Shown here piece after piece: positions 42,661-52,249 of a DNA stretch of 64,000 nucleotides. Position numbers and translations under genes: made by a program. The DNA is from Marvinbryantia formatexigens DSM 14469 (GTDB lineage Bacteria; Bacillota; Clostridia; Lachnospirales; Lachnospiraceae): positions 2,087,001-2,151,000 of the forward strand of contig NZ_CP102268.1 of assembly GCF_025148285.1 (NCBI RefSeq), written 5' to 3'. Numbering within the stretch: the first letter of the stretch is position 1; the number at the start of each line of letters is the position of its first letter. The notes beneath the pieces were generated by a model. It made no database searches. It saw only the letters and a list, made by a program, of their open reading frames with translations, and was not told the DNA's origin.

Positions 42661-43287
42661 ATGAGATATTATATTGCGGATTCCCACTTTTTTCACGGGA
42701 CTCTGAATACGAAGATGGATAACCGCGGCTTTGCCAATGCGGACGAAATGAACGCGTATATGCTGAAGCGGTGGAATGACAAAGTGCGGAAAAACGATGA
42801 TGTCATCATTCTGGGCGACCTGTCCTGGGGAAAAGCAGAGGAGACGAACGAACTGCTGGAGCAGCTTAACGGGCGTCTGCATCTCATCCAAGGCAATCAT
42901 GACCGGTTTCTGAAAAACAAAAAATACAACGCCGACCGGTTTGTGTGGATTAAGCCTTACGAGGAGCTACATGACAGCAAACGGAAGGTGGTGCTCTGCC
43001 ACTATCCCATCATGTGCTACAACGGGCAATACCGCGTGGATTCCAAAGGGAATCCGCTGGTGTATATGCTGCACGGGCATGTGCACGATACGATAGATCA
43101 GCGGCTGCTGGAGCAGTTTGGCGATATCACACAAAATACTGTGCGCGAGGTGCAGGACGGCAGCGTCCGCGCAATTCCCTGCAACATGATAAATTGTTTC
43201 TGTATGTACTCTGATTACACGCCGCTCACACTCGACGAGTGGATCGCCTGTGACCGGGCGCGGCGCGCTCAGCGCAGACCAACGTAG
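42661..43287 (+). CDS. Metallophosphoesterase
   Basis: The 208 residues show the calcineurin-like motifs in order: YIADSHFFH (D-x-H), VIILGDLSWG (GD), IQGNHDRF (GNHD), VLCHYPIM and MLHGHVHDTID (GHxH). This is a cytosolic phosphodiesterase or phosphatase of the YfcE-like size class. The GGAGG site lies just before ATG 42661. The 150 bases between it and the hydrolase gene contain nothing I can assign. Confidence 0.9.
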   Translation: MRYYIADSHFFHGTLNTKMDNRGFANADEMNAYMLKRWNDKVRKNDDVIILGDLSWGKAEETNELLEQLNGRLHLIQGNHDRFLKNKKYNADRFVWIKPYEELHDSKRKVVLCHYPIMCYNGQYRVDSKGNPLVYMLHGHVHDTIDQRLLEQFGDITQNTVREVQDGSVRAIPCNMINCFCMYSDYTPLTLDEWIACDRARRAQRRPT

Positions 43288-43347
43288 AAATGGGATATAT
43301 AAGAATTGGTTTCTTATAAGGTTTCTTATAATTTTTCTTTTACTCCG

Positions 43348-43376
43348 TTTACTTTCTAACGTGAATTGGATATAAT
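43348..43376 (+). promoter_or_regulatory. Promoter of the VapBC-like pair
   Basis: TTTACT (43348-43353), a 17-bp spacer and a perfect TATAAT (43371-43376) lie ~50 bases before the antitoxin start. A direct repeat TTTCTTATAA occurs just upstream (43310-43331), possibly an operator. Confidence 0.6.
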
Positions 43377-43427
43377 AAAATTAACCTCAAATTTTCTTTA
43401 GATTTCAAGAATAGAAAGGATGATTTT

Positions 43428-43685
43428 ATGAACCTTGCAAAAATTTCTTCAAACGGTCAGATCACAGTTCCGGTTGAAATTCGCCGTCTGCTCGGTCTGA
43501 AATCTGGTGATAAAATTCTGTTTCTGCAGAAGCCAAATGGTGAAATTGTAGTCTGCAATGCTTCCGCCCAGGCAATACGCAAAGCACAGGCTGCCTTTTC
43601 CGGTGTCGCTGAGGAAATGGGTGTTTATAATGAAGATGATATTCAGGCACTTGTGGATGAAATACGGTACGGAAAGGAAAGATAA
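43428..43685 (+). CDS. AbrB-type antitoxin (VapB/MazE-like)
   Basis: The 85 residues begin with the swapped-hairpin AbrB fold LAKISSNGQITVPVEIRRLL and GLKSGDKILFLQ, which binds DNA, and end in a helical toxin-binding tail (NEDDIQALVDEIRYGKER). It is encoded 2 bases before the PIN toxin. It should repress the operon and neutralise the toxin. ATG 43428 follows AGAAAGGATG. Confidence 0.92.
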   Translation: MNLAKISSNGQITVPVEIRRLLGLKSGDKILFLQKPNGEIVVCNASAQAIRKAQAAFSGVAEEMGVYNEDDIQALVDEIRYGKER

Positions 43686-43687
43686 TC

Positions 43688-44086
43688 GTGCGGATTCTGA
43701 TTGATACAAACATCCTTTTTTCTGCATTGCTCTTTCCACGGTCAAAGCCCGCAAAGGCTCTGCTCTATATTGCCCAGAACCATGAAATGGTTCTTTGTGA
43801 CCGCAATATAGCAGAGCTGCGGGACATTCTGAACCGTAAGGCACCCAAATATCTGCCGGATGCGGAAGTACTTCTTGCAGAGATGTCTTATGAGCTGATC
43901 CCTGCAGTTGACTATGCGGAAAAGCTGATACGTGATGCAAAAGACCAGCCAATACTGAATGCCGCTATCGTCTCCGATGTAGATGTGATCCTGACCGGAG
44001 ATAAAGACTTTTTAAGTCTCGATATGGAACATCCAAAATGCATGACGGCTACACAGTTCTTTGAGTATGAAGGCGTGGAGGAATGA
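43688..44086 (+). CDS. PIN-domain toxin (VapC-like)
   Basis: The 132 residues show the PIN acidic residues in [29 protein letters not shown] (D and E), [17 protein letters not shown] and [13 protein letters not shown] toxins are magnesium-dependent RNases that cut tRNA or rRNA. The GTG start at 43688 has AAAGGAAAG upstream. The gene's end overlaps a terminator-like hairpin next to the group II intron insertion. Confidence 0.92.
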   Translation: MRILIDTNILFSALLFPRSKPAKALLYIAQNHEMVLCDRNIAELRDILNRKAPKYLPDAEVLLAEMSYELIPAVDYAEKLIRDAKDQPILNAAIVSDVDVILTGDKDFLSLDMEHPKCMTATQFFEYEGVEE

Positions 44087-44098
44087 CCTCTGCGCCTT
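44072..44098 (+). terminator. Terminator overlapping the PIN stop codon; intron target
   Basis: GGCGTGGAGG pairs imperfectly with CCTCTGCGCC across AATGA and is followed by TTTTCTGTTT. Group IIC introns insert just after such terminators, as seen here. Confidence 0.65.
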
Positions 44099-44592
44099 TT
44101 CTGTTTGCGCGTCATGGGCGCGCTCTAACGGGTGCAAGTCCCGAACATGCCCGGATAGTGGGAAATGTATAGCTGAACAGCAAGGGTGTCCATCGCGAGG
44201 TGGAATCTGAAGGAAGCTGTAGGCAAATCTCTGGTCCGACGGACAGAAATCGCATATAAGGCTAGGCTACGAGAGATAAGCTGGCAGAAAGCAACGAAGT
44301 CTAATAACTATCACGTTTGTAGTAGCAGAGTAAATGCGGCGGATATATGGAGAGAAAGAGCGTGCACCTTAAGCGTGGAGGTCTCACAGAGGTTCCATCA
44401 GCCTAGTAACAACGAACTGTGAGAAGTCAGCAGAGTCCATAGTAGTGAGGAAGTCTCAGTAATGGAGATGGAGCGAAGGGGCGAACAATCAATCAGTTTG
44501 AGTAGGTCTCGTGTTGCAGAAGAGACAGACATCCGCCGTAACCAATCGGGGAAAAGATGGTCAAATCAAGCGAGACGGAAAGGAAAGAACGC

Positions 44593-45877
44593 ATGGACAC
44601 AAGTAGTCTAATGGAGCAGATATTATCCAGAGATAATCTCAACAGAGCGTACCTGCAAGTCGTACGAAACAAAGGTGCAGAGGGAGTGGACGGAATGAAG
44701 TACACGGAACTTAAGGAGCACCTTGCAAAGAACGGCGAAATCATCAAGGAACAGCTGAGGACAAGGAAATATAAGCCTCAGCCAGTACGAAGAGTGGAGA
44801 TACCAAAGACGGATGGCGGTGTCAGAAATCTGGGAGTACCAACAGTAACAGACAGATTTGTACAACAAGCCATAGCACAAGTGTTAACACCAATCTATGA
44901 AGAACAGTTTCATGACCACAGTTATGGATTTAGACCAAACAGATGTGCACAGCAGGCAATCCTTGCGGCACTCGACATGATGAATGACGGAAATGACTGG
45001 ATTGTAGATATTGACCTGGAAAAGTTCTTTGACACAGTAAACCATGACAAGTTAATGACTTTAATTGGCAGAACAATCAAAGATGGAGATGTTATCTCTA
45101 TTGTAAGGAAATATCTTGTAAGCGGAATCATGATAGATGATGAGTACAGGGAATCAGTTGTGGGAACACCACAAGGAGGAAATCTTTCTCCGCTGTTAGC
45201 AAACATCATGCTCAATGAACTCGATAAGGAAATGGAAAAGCGAGGGTTGAACTTTGTAAGATATGCGGATGACTGCATTATCATGGTAGGAAGCGAAATG
45301 TCTGCAAAGCGGGTGATGAGAAATATATCACGTTTCATCGAAGAGAAACTGGGACTCAAGGTCAACATGACCAAGAGCAAAGCAGACAGACCACAAGGGT
45401 TAAAATACCTTGGATTCGGATTCTACTATGACCCAATGGCACACCAATACAAGGCTAAACCACATGCAAAATCAGCTGAGAAATTTAAGAAGAAGATGAA
45501 AGAACTCACCTGCCGTAGCTGGGGCGTTAGCAACAGCTATAAAGTGGAGAAACTCAACCAACTCATCAGAGGATGGATAAACTACTTCAGGATAGGAAGC
45601 ATGAAAACGCTCTGTAGAGAACTGGACGGAAACATCAGATATTAGATTGCGCATGTGTATATGGAAACACTGGAAAACTCCCCAGAACAGAGCAAAGAAT
45701 CTGATGAAACTTGATGTACCAAGATGGGCGGCATACAATATCGCTTATTGTGGCGATAAATACGCTCGTCTCGCACACAATGGCTGGATACAGAAAGCTA
45801 TAAGTACAAAGAGACTAACCTCATTTGGATTAGTCTCAATGCTGGATTACTACACCGAGAGGTGTGTCACTTGTTAA
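44593..45877 (+). pseudogene. ltrA: Group II intron reverse transcriptase/maturase, frameshifted
   Basis: The frame reads a complete RT: MDTSSLMEQILSRDNLNRAY, GVDGMKYTELKEHLAK, FRPNRCAQQAILAALDMM, catalytic FVRYADDCIIMVGS and the thumb/maturase start KLNQLIRGWINYFRIG, then stops at TAG 45643-45645. The rest of the maturase (IWKHWKTPQNRAKNLMKLDV to SMLDYYTERCVTC) continues one frame later from 45647 to 45877. Dropping one T at 45642-45643 restores a single ~428-residue protein. The sequence is strikingly like the Eubacterium rectale group IIC maturase known as MarathonRT, as far as I recall it. There is no endonuclease domain, as usual for class IIC. Confidence 0.9.
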
Positions 45878-45887
45878 GTTGATTGAA

Positions 45888-45954
45888 CCGCCGTGTACCG
45901 AACGGTACGCACGGTGGTGTGAGAGGTCGGAATTTCTCATTTAAGAGAAATTCC
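45888..45954 (+). ncRNA. Group II intron domains V and VI
   Basis: Domain V (45888-45917) has the catalytic two-base bulge CG between GGTA and CACGG, with tetraloop GAAC. Domain VI follows as a 10-bp hairpin (45929-45954). Both are intact, so the ribozyme may still splice if a maturase is supplied. Confidence 0.85.
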
Positions 45955-45965
45955 TCCTACTCGAT

Positions 45966-46206
45966 TCTGCAAATCCCTGTCTTGACCGACAGAGAGAGGA
46001 CAGGCAGCAACCAGTACACAAACAGTCCAGCACCGTATAATGTGGAATGTCTTTCTGATATACCACGAAGCAGATATTCATGCCTGCGGGTATTTGCCGG
46101 GAATTACAAAAACAGGAAAAACGGCACTTTTTTGATAAAAAATGGACTGTGCATTCCTTGGATAATTGAATATAATAAAAATATTTAGCAGAAGGAGGAA
46201 AATGCA
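45966..46206 (+). other. Gap after the intron with a weak promoter
   Basis: No gene. A perfect TATAAT (46171-46176) has a poor -35 (TGTGCA, 46148-46153) at 17 bp and would start the glycan-locus transcript. GCACTTTTTTGAT (46124-46136) recurs inverted at 50029-50041, ahead of the first sugar-binding protein. Confidence 0.45.
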
Positions 46207-46651
46207 GTGAAGCAGATTTATCGTTCATATAAGGTAAATAATATGGTTCTTTTGTATCTTCTGGACAGTGAAACACAGACGATGGGATTTACTGTGCTGC
46301 CGGAAGATATGGGCGCTGATAGAAGAAGCAATCGCTCTTTACAGAAAATGTACGCCGATTATCAGAAATGCAAGAGTGAGCCGCAGCGGATCCGTGGTAC
46401 GTTCTTATGCAAAGCCGGAGGGGTATCAGATCGTTGAATTGCTCAGCGAAGAAGGAGCGCTTCTGGTCGTACACAGCTTTCAGCATGAGGGGATAATTGC
46501 AGGGTATCAGAAAAATCTGAGAGGTTATCATATCAGCAGCATGTTTGCAGATAACGCAATCAGTGCCTCTCTGGGAGAGGAAGGATATCTGCAGATCGAA
46601 GCTATGCATGCGTTTGACGGAGCTGTTTTTCATTGCCTGCGGGCAGAATAA
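46207..46651 (+). pseudogene. Unknown ~147-residue protein, frameshifted
   Basis: GTG 46207 after AGAAGGAGG starts IYRSYKVNNMVLLYLLDSET and reads to a stop near 46437. A second frame continues the protein-like sequence from about 46400 (RSYAKPEGYQIVELLSEEGA, VVHSFQHEGIIAGYQKNLRG) to 46651. The two parts would join by a single-base shift around 46395-46410. I do not recognise the family. It lies first in the glycan transcript, 20 bases before the sensor kinase start, so it may once have been a companion of the two-component system. Confidence 0.55.
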
Positions 46652-46671
46652 TTTCCTGGGAGGGGCCGGCC

Positions 46672-48444
46672 GTGAAAAATTTTCATTCTCTGAGAGTAAA
46701 GATAGCAGCAGTATTTTGTGTCTGTGTCATTATTCCTCTGCTGGGCGTAAACCTGGTAGTGTTCAAGTGGTATCAGCAAAACCTGGAGGAAAGCACAGTA
46801 CGGGTATATGATATGGTCAGCGACCAGATTGAAACGAACCTTGATACATATCTGACTGCCGTAAAACGGATTTCACTGTATCCATATTACAACAATCAGA
46901 TACAGGAAATCCTTTATGATATATCCATACATGGAGACCGGAGTGTAATGACCAGGGAAAACAATGATATTATGAATGACTTTCTGTTTAATATGCTGAT
47001 TCAGGATCAGGAAATCCAGTCGGTGTTTATTACAGACCTGGATGGAAATGTGGTTTATAATAAGAGCAACGGAGGATATTATCGCGATACGGATTACTTC
47101 AGAAGCTATATTGCATCTATGGATGAGGAATTTCTGATAATTCCCACGCACCCCCAGAGCTATGTGAACCGTACCCGCAAAAATGTTTTCAGCTATGTGC
47201 GTGTAATTAAAGAAGTAAATACAAATACACCGATCGGCTATGCTATTCTGGAAATGGACAGCGGGCTGATTCTGGAAATGACAGAAAAAAACAGTGATGT
47301 CTCAGATGCGTATATTGCGGTTACACTGCAGGATGGTTCCATGCTGAACGGAACGATACCGGAAGAGCAGTTGGAAGCTTTTTCAGAGTATTTTTCTGAG
47401 ACCGGAAGGGATGACAGCGAAGGAAGTGTAATAATTGATGGGGATCGTTACCTGCTCAGTGTATCTGCAAAAAGTGACAATGGCCTGGTGACCTGGATAT
47501 TTCAGAAGGAAGAGGTAGTCATGTCGGGGCTGAATCAGATGGCCGGGCTGACGACGCTTATCTTGATTCTGGTCAGTGCGGCAGTTCTGGCAGCAACGGT
47601 AGTGGCTTCACGGCAGCTGACAGCTCCGCTGGTGCATCTTCGCGACGCAATGATGCAGGTAAAGCATGGAAACTTTAAGGCGAAAGTAAAAGAAGCCGGA
47701 GGCAGAGATGAGGTAGGAGAGCTGACAGACTGCTTTAACTCTATGCTGGATGCGATCGACGATTTGATCACAAGGGAATATAAGCTGAAGCTCCAGGAAA
47801 GAGACGCAAATCTTCAGGCGCTGCAGAACCAGATTAATCCGCATTTTCTGTATAATACGCTGGAGAGCATTACGATGATGGCGGAAATTAACGACGATAC
47901 GGATGTGGCGGAGATGGTGACGGATCTGGGCAAGTTTATGCGGTTTACACTTACGACCAGAGATGCAATGGTACGCCTGAGCGAGGAGCTGGCCTGTGTA
48001 GAGAATTATGTACAGATCCAGAATGTCCGGTATGACCATTGTATATCTCTGAGTGTGGATTGTCCGGAGAAGTTGGCAGATAACCGGATCGTAAAGCTGA
48101 GCATCCAGCCGGTTGTCGAGAACGCTATCTTACATGGCACAGGAGGAGCCGGGAGCGGAATCCATCTTCGAATCAGAGTGCGGGAGGAAAATTCTGATAT
48201 GGAAATTCTTATCGCGGATGATGGGCAGGGGATGGATCCGGAAACGCTGGCGGGCGTTATAAAAAATCTGGAGCAGGGAGAGGAGACGGAACGGCCCGGG
48301 CAGAGTATCGGTCTGAAAAATGTGCATCAGCGGATAAAGCTGAGGTATGGAGAAAAATACGGATTAAAAATAACAAGCAAACCGGGAAAAGGGACGGAGG
48401 TTCGACTGCTGCTGCCGTGCAGCCGGGAGGAAAGTCATGCTTAG
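46672..48444 (+). CDS. YesM-type sensor histidine kinase
   Basis: The 590 residues have a transmembrane helix (~8-28; AAVFCVCVIIPLLGVNLVVF), a large extracellular Cache-like sensor domain (~30-280), a second helix (LTTLILILVSAAVLAATVVA), a HAMP domain, the phosphoacceptor region NQINPHFLYNTLESITMMAE (His ~391), and the ATPase domain with ILIADDGQGMDPET and SIGLKNVHQR. This family senses glycans or sugar-binding proteins and partners AraC-type YesN regulators. GTG 46672 follows GGAGGGG. It overlaps the regulator gene by 8 bases. Confidence 0.93.
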   Translation: MKNFHSLRVKIAAVFCVCVIIPLLGVNLVVFKWYQQNLEESTVRVYDMVSDQIETNLDTYLTAVKRISLYPYYNNQIQEILYDISIHGDRSVMTRENNDIMNDFLFNMLIQDQEIQSVFITDLDGNVVYNKSNGGYYRDTDYFRSYIASMDEEFLIIPTHPQSYVNRTRKNVFSYVRVIKEVNTNTPIGYAILEMDSGLILEMTEKNSDVSDAYIAVTLQDGSMLNGTIPEEQLEAFSEYFSETGRDDSEGSVIIDGDRYLLSVSAKSDNGLVTWIFQKEEVVMSGLNQMAGLTTLILILVSAAVLAATVVASRQLTAPLVHLRDAMMQVKHGNFKAKVKEAGGRDEVGELTDCFNSMLDAIDDLITREYKLKLQERDANLQALQNQINPHFLYNTLESITMMAEINDDTDVAEMVTDLGKFMRFTLTTRDAMVRLSEELACVENYVQIQNVRYDHCISLSVDCPEKLADNRIVKLSIQPVVENAILHGTGGAGSGIHLRIRVREENSDMEILIADDGQGMDPETLAGVIKNLEQGEETERPGQSIGLKNVHQRIKLRYGEKYGLKITSKPGKGTEVRLLLPCSREESHA

Positions 48445-49987
48445 AATTATGGTTGTGGATGATGAACCCATTATATTAAAAGGGATAAAGAGTATCATTA
48501 AGAGACGGGCACAGGATTATGTGGCAGCGGGAGAAGCAAAAAGCCTGGAGGAGGCGGTAAATACGGCGCTTGCGTGCCGGCCGGATGTCATTATCACAGA
48601 TATTCGTATGCCGGACGGAACAGGGCTGGAAATGATCGAACGGCTGCTGGATAAGCTGCCGGATACGAAATATGTGGTACTGAGCGGATACGGAGAATTT
48701 GAGTATGCGCAGGAGGCACTGCGGCTGGGAGTTTCTGATTATATATTGAAACCGGTAAACAGCAGAGAAATTTATTCTGTGCTGGAGAAAATGGCGGCGC
48801 TGTTTCAGGAAAAAAGGCAGAGCCTTTCAAGGAAAAATGCGGAAAGAATCAGAGACGCTCTTTATCAGTTTTTTTACCGGAATAACAGGGGAGAAGAGGG
48901 AGTGCTGCGGCAGAGTCTGAAAGAAAGCTGTTTTTTCACAGTAGTGTTACTCCAGCTCCCGGCGATATGCGGAAGCGAAATACGGCAGCAGGGAATCCGG
49001 GCAGCAGAGGGCTGGCTGGAAAAAAATCAGACGGGTTTTGTGACAGCAGATGGCAATGAAATATGTATTCTGCTGCAGACGGAGAAGGTATCGGATATTC
49101 ATTTTATAAATCATTTTCTTCTGGAGCAGATGAAGGAGCTGGGGATAGAGGGAAGCTGCCTTTATGTCAGCGACACTGTGTCGGATACGGACAGTCTGTC
49201 CGGGCTTTTTAGGCAGGCAAAGCAGTGCCAGGGAATGAGCTTTTACAGAACGAAGAAGCAGCAGATACAAAGATGGAGCGGAGAGGAAATGGTTCCGTTT
49301 ACCATTGATTTACTTCAGAATCACGTGGAATCTGAGCTGTGCGCTCTGCTTGAACAGAGAAAAGCGGAAGAAGCGGAAGAAAAGCTGCGCGGTCAGATGA
49401 CATGGTGTGCCCGGAAGATGATTATCCCGCAGGATGTAGCGCGGTATTTCCAGGGACTGCTTCGTCTGGCGATTGCCCAGATGAGGACGGACGGTTTTTT
49501 ACCGCCGGTTCTTGACGACATCCTGAATGAACAGATTTTCAGTGTAAATGACTGCAGCAGCAGCGAAGAACTTCTGGAAAAAGTAAAGGTTATATTGCAG
49601 GAACTGACAAGGGAGGATCAAAGAACCGGTGAGACAGGCTCCTCGCGGATCGTTCAGGAAATCAAAAGATATATTCAGGAGCATTATGCGGAAAATATTA
49701 ATTTAAATGCGCTGGCGGATCAGGTTTATTTAAGCCCCAAATATCTCAGCGATTTGTTCAAACGGGAAACAGGAGAAAATTATACCAGTTATCTTCTGTA
49801 CGTGCGCATGGAGCATGCAAAAAAATATCTGATGCAGTTTGATCTGAAAATATATGAAGTAGCGGAGCTGACCGGATATGCAAGTCCGAAACAGTTTATC
49901 AGGGTATTTAAAAAGGAAGTGGGAGTTACTCCGGGTGAGTATCGGAATCAGGTGGGAAATGGAAAACAGGCACCTTTTCGGGAATAG
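48437..49987 (+). CDS. YesN-type response regulator with AraC DNA-binding domain
   Basis: The 516 residues start with a receiver (IMVVDDEPIILKGIKSII, Asp ~55 in DVIITDIRMPDGTG, Lys in DYILKPVNSREIY). A long central region follows, and the C-terminus is an AraC/XylS helix-turn-helix pair (~415-510; INLNALADQVYLSPKYLSDL, GYASPKQFIRVFKKEVGVTP). It is paired with the kinase upstream and probably activates the transporter genes starting at 50063. The start overlaps the kinase stop. Confidence 0.95.
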   Translation: MLRIMVVDDEPIILKGIKSIIKRRAQDYVAAGEAKSLEEAVNTALACRPDVIITDIRMPDGTGLEMIERLLDKLPDTKYVVLSGYGEFEYAQEALRLGVSDYILKPVNSREIYSVLEKMAALFQEKRQSLSRKNAERIRDALYQFFYRNNRGEEGVLRQSLKESCFFTVVLLQLPAICGSEIRQQGIRAAEGWLEKNQTGFVTADGNEICILLQTEKVSDIHFINHFLLEQMKELGIEGSCLYVSDTVSDTDSLSGLFRQAKQCQGMSFYRTKKQQIQRWSGEEMVPFTIDLLQNHVESELCALLEQRKAEEAEEKLRGQMTWCARKMIIPQDVARYFQGLLRLAIAQMRTDGFLPPVLDDILNEQIFSVNDCSSSEELLEKVKVILQELTREDQRTGETGSSRIVQEIKRYIQEHYAENINLNALADQVYLSPKYLSDLFKRETGENYTSYLLYVRMEHAKKYLMQFDLKIYEVAELTGYASPKQFIRVFKKEVGVTPGEYRNQVGNGKQAPFRE

Positions 49988-50062
49988 GAGCGCTTTTTTG
50001 CATGCACGGGAAAGTTTATAATAACACCATCAAAAAAGTGCAGTGCACACGAAAGGAGAAGC

Positions 50063-51307
50063 ATGGACATGAAAAAATGGGGGAAACGGTTGTTTGCAGT
50101 ATCTGCATTAGCGGCAATGTGCGCAGGAGGAACTGTTTTTGCAGAAGAGGAAATTACACTGACTTATATGGGATGGCTGGACAATAATGAAGACGGCCTC
50201 CGGGCAGTGGCGGATCTGTATGAAGAGGCGAATCCAAATGTAAAGATCGAAATCGAGCTTCTGGAATCGGATCAGTATGATACAGTCTATATGGCAAGAA
50301 TGGCTTCCGGTGAAGCGGCGGATCTGATGTCCATCCGTTATCAGGAGGACAATAAAAAGAATTATGCTTCCGGAGACTATGTGGCGGATCTGACCGGTCA
50401 GCCGGCGGTAGGATATCTCAAGGAGGGACTTGACCAGGTGTCTGCGTATGAAGGCGAGATTCAGGGAATCCCGGTGGCAGCTGATTGCTGGGGACTGTGG
50501 TACAATGCAGATATGCTGGAGAAGCTTGGGCTGGAGGTCCCGACTACTATCGGTGAATTCAGAAACTGCTGCGAGACTGCAAAGGAGGCCGGATATGTGC
50601 CGATTGCAAATGGTCTGCAGGATGGATGGACGGCGTGGATGACGCTCTGGACGCTGTGGGGCAAGGCAGGAGAGGCGGACCCGACGCTGTTTGACAGGTT
50701 CCAGATTGGGGAAGCAACGCTTTCTGATGTAGAGGAGGTCAGATGGGCATTTGATACGGCGAAAGAATACTATGACGCAGGTTATTACCCGGAAAATGTG
50801 CTTGGGACATCACAGGACAGCGCCGTGCAGCTCTGGTACAACCAGGAAGCCCTGTTCTGCCCGAACGGAAGCTTTTTCCTTACGGAAGTAGAGGCGGCAG
50901 ATCCGGATTTTACATATGGGTTCTGTAAGCAGCCTTATAATGAAGAGCCGCAGGAGGATATCTGTGCGCAGGGCGGATATACATTCAGTATGGCGGCATA
51001 TAAGCAGGGGGAACATGTGGATCAGGCAATTGATTTTATCAATTTCTTCTTCACGCCGGAAAATTACAGTGTGTATGTGGAAAAAGCGGCAGTGATCGGC
51101 ACTACGGTTGAGGGCGTTACAGGAGGCGATTCCGGAGCGGCAAAGCAGATTGGAGAATGTATCACGCCGATGAATACGAATCTTCATCCGGGGGCTGCCC
51201 AGGATGCGGCTACTGATGGGCTGGCGGCTGTGTTTGCGGGAGTGAAGACTTCGGATGAGGTCGTAGCGGAAATGGACCAGATGCTGCAGGATTCTTTAAC
51301 AAAATAG
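50063..51307 (+). CDS. Sugar ABC transporter solute-binding protein 1
   Basis: The 414 residues have a signal peptide (KWGKRLFAVSALAAMCAGGT, then VFAEEE) and the extracellular solute-binding fold of cluster 1: LTYMGWLDNNEDGLRAVADL, DLMSIRYQEDNKKNY, PVAADCWGLWYNADMLEKLG, AIDFINFFFTPENY. A Cys is present in the signal segment but the lipobox is poor (AAMC), so the protein may be released rather than lipid-anchored. ATG 50063 or 50069 can start it; AAAGGAG lies ahead. The two permeases follow after a hairpin. The ligand is probably a plant oligosaccharide. Confidence 0.92.
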   Translation: MDMKKWGKRLFAVSALAAMCAGGTVFAEEEITLTYMGWLDNNEDGLRAVADLYEEANPNVKIEIELLESDQYDTVYMARMASGEAADLMSIRYQEDNKKNYASGDYVADLTGQPAVGYLKEGLDQVSAYEGEIQGIPVAADCWGLWYNADMLEKLGLEVPTTIGEFRNCCETAKEAGYVPIANGLQDGWTAWMTLWTLWGKAGEADPTLFDRFQIGEATLSDVEEVRWAFDTAKEYYDAGYYPENVLGTSQDSAVQLWYNQEALFCPNGSFFLTEVEAADPDFTYGFCKQPYNEEPQEDICAQGGYTFSMAAYKQGEHVDQAIDFINFFFTPENYSVYVEKAAVIGTTVEGVTGGDSGAAKQIGECITPMNTNLHPGAAQDAATDGLAAVFAGVKTSDEVVAEMDQMLQDSLTK

Positions 51308-51319
51308 GCTGATTTATGG

Positions 51320-51348
51320 GGGCTGGGGGAAAACTCCCGGCCCTTTTT
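51320..51348 (+). terminator. Hairpin between binding protein and permease genes
   Basis: GGGCTGGG (51320-51327) pairs with CCCGGCCC (51336-51343; one G-T pair), followed by TTTTTCT. It is placed to reduce permease transcripts relative to the binding protein. Confidence 0.75.
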
Positions 51349-51367
51349 CTGCCGGAAAGGAGAAAAT

Positions 51368-52249
51368 ATGAAGCAAAAAAACCGAAAAAAGCAGCTGGAA
51401 CCCTATTTGCTTATCTTGCCAGGGCTGCTGATATTTACCGTTTTTTTTGTGATCCCGGTGATGACTACCTTTGTATACAGCTTTACAAATTATGACGGAT
51501 TTCAGCCGAAACTGAATTTTGTGGGATGGAAAAATTACATTAATATATTTACCAATGATAAAAAATTCTGGGCCTCCATTGTCAATAATATAAAGCTGGT
51601 TCTCTGTTACAATACCATTGGCCTTTTTATTTCGGTTTCGCTTGCGCTTGTCCTGAATAAAATACGGTTTAAAAATTTTTACCGGGCCTGCTTTTTTATT
51701 CCTGTCGTGATGAGCACAGTTGCGATCGGATATACCTGGAGCTTTATGTTTGACCCGACAAACGGAATTTTCAGCGCTATTTCAAAGCTGCTGGGACTTC
51801 CGGTGGTGGATTTCCTGGGGAATTATAAGCTGGCGCTGTATGCGGTGATCTTTGTAGATATCTGGAAAGGGCAGGGAAATAATATGATCATTCTCCTGGC
51901 GGGGCTGCAGTCTATTCCGGCGGATGTGTACGAGAGCGCCAGGATCGACGGTGCGACTACATGGCAGCAGATACGTTACATTACGCTGCCGCTGCTGAAG
52001 CCGACGATTTCCGTTGTAATATTGCTGACGACGATCGGCTGCATCAAGGCCTTTGACCTAACCTACGTTATGACAAAGGGAGGACCGTTTAACAGCTCTG
52101 AGCTGATGACCGTGCGTATTTTTAATGAGGCATTCGGAGGTTCCGCCCATTATTATGGATATGCATCGGCGGAATCGACGATTCTGTTTGTGCTGGTACT
52201 GATTGTTTCACTGATTCAGCTCAAAGTTACGCGTGAAAAGGAGGCATGA
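51368..52249 (+). CDS. Sugar ABC transporter permease 1A
   Basis: The 293 residues have six transmembrane helices and the EAA loop YESARIDGATTWQQIRYITL (~190) that docks the ATPase. It is the UgpA/MalF-like member of a CUT1 importer. It overlaps the next permease by four bases. No ATPase gene is in the operon; such importers usually share a single MsmK-type ATPase. Confidence 0.93.
   Translation: MKQKNRKKQLEPYLLILPGLLIFTVFFVIPVMTTFVYSFTNYDGFQPKLNFVGWKNYINIFTNDKKFWASIVNNIKLVLCYNTIGLFISVSLALVLNKIRFKNFYRACFFIPVVMSTVAIGYTWSFMFDPTNGIFSAISKLLGLPVVDFLGNYKLALYAVIFVDIWKGQGNNMIILLAGLQSIPADVYESARIDGATTWQQIRYITLPLLKPTISVVILLTTIGCIKAFDLTYVMTKGGPFNSSELMTVRIFNEAFGGSAHYYGYASAESTILFVLVLIVSLIQLKVTREKEA

Larger units (their letters stand above)
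44107..45965 (+). mobile_element. Group IIC intron
   Basis: The 5' part (44107-44592) has GC-rich ribozyme sequence (GGGTGCAAGTCCCG and conserved intron stems) and no gene. It carries a maturase ORF, and a domain V hairpin at 45888-45917: CCGCCGTG-TACC / loop GAAC / GGTA, a two-base CG bulge, CACGGTGG. Domain VI is GGAATTTCTC/GAGAAATTCC (45929-45954) and the 3' end is ...CTACTCGAT at 45965. The 5' boundary is uncertain within ~15 bases. It sits directly after a terminator, the hallmark of class IIC insertion. Confidence 0.88.

Noticed and set aside
45883-46188. A rightward 101-codon frame across the intron end
   Set aside because: It starts inside domain V and runs over the 3' splice boundary; it has no coding features.
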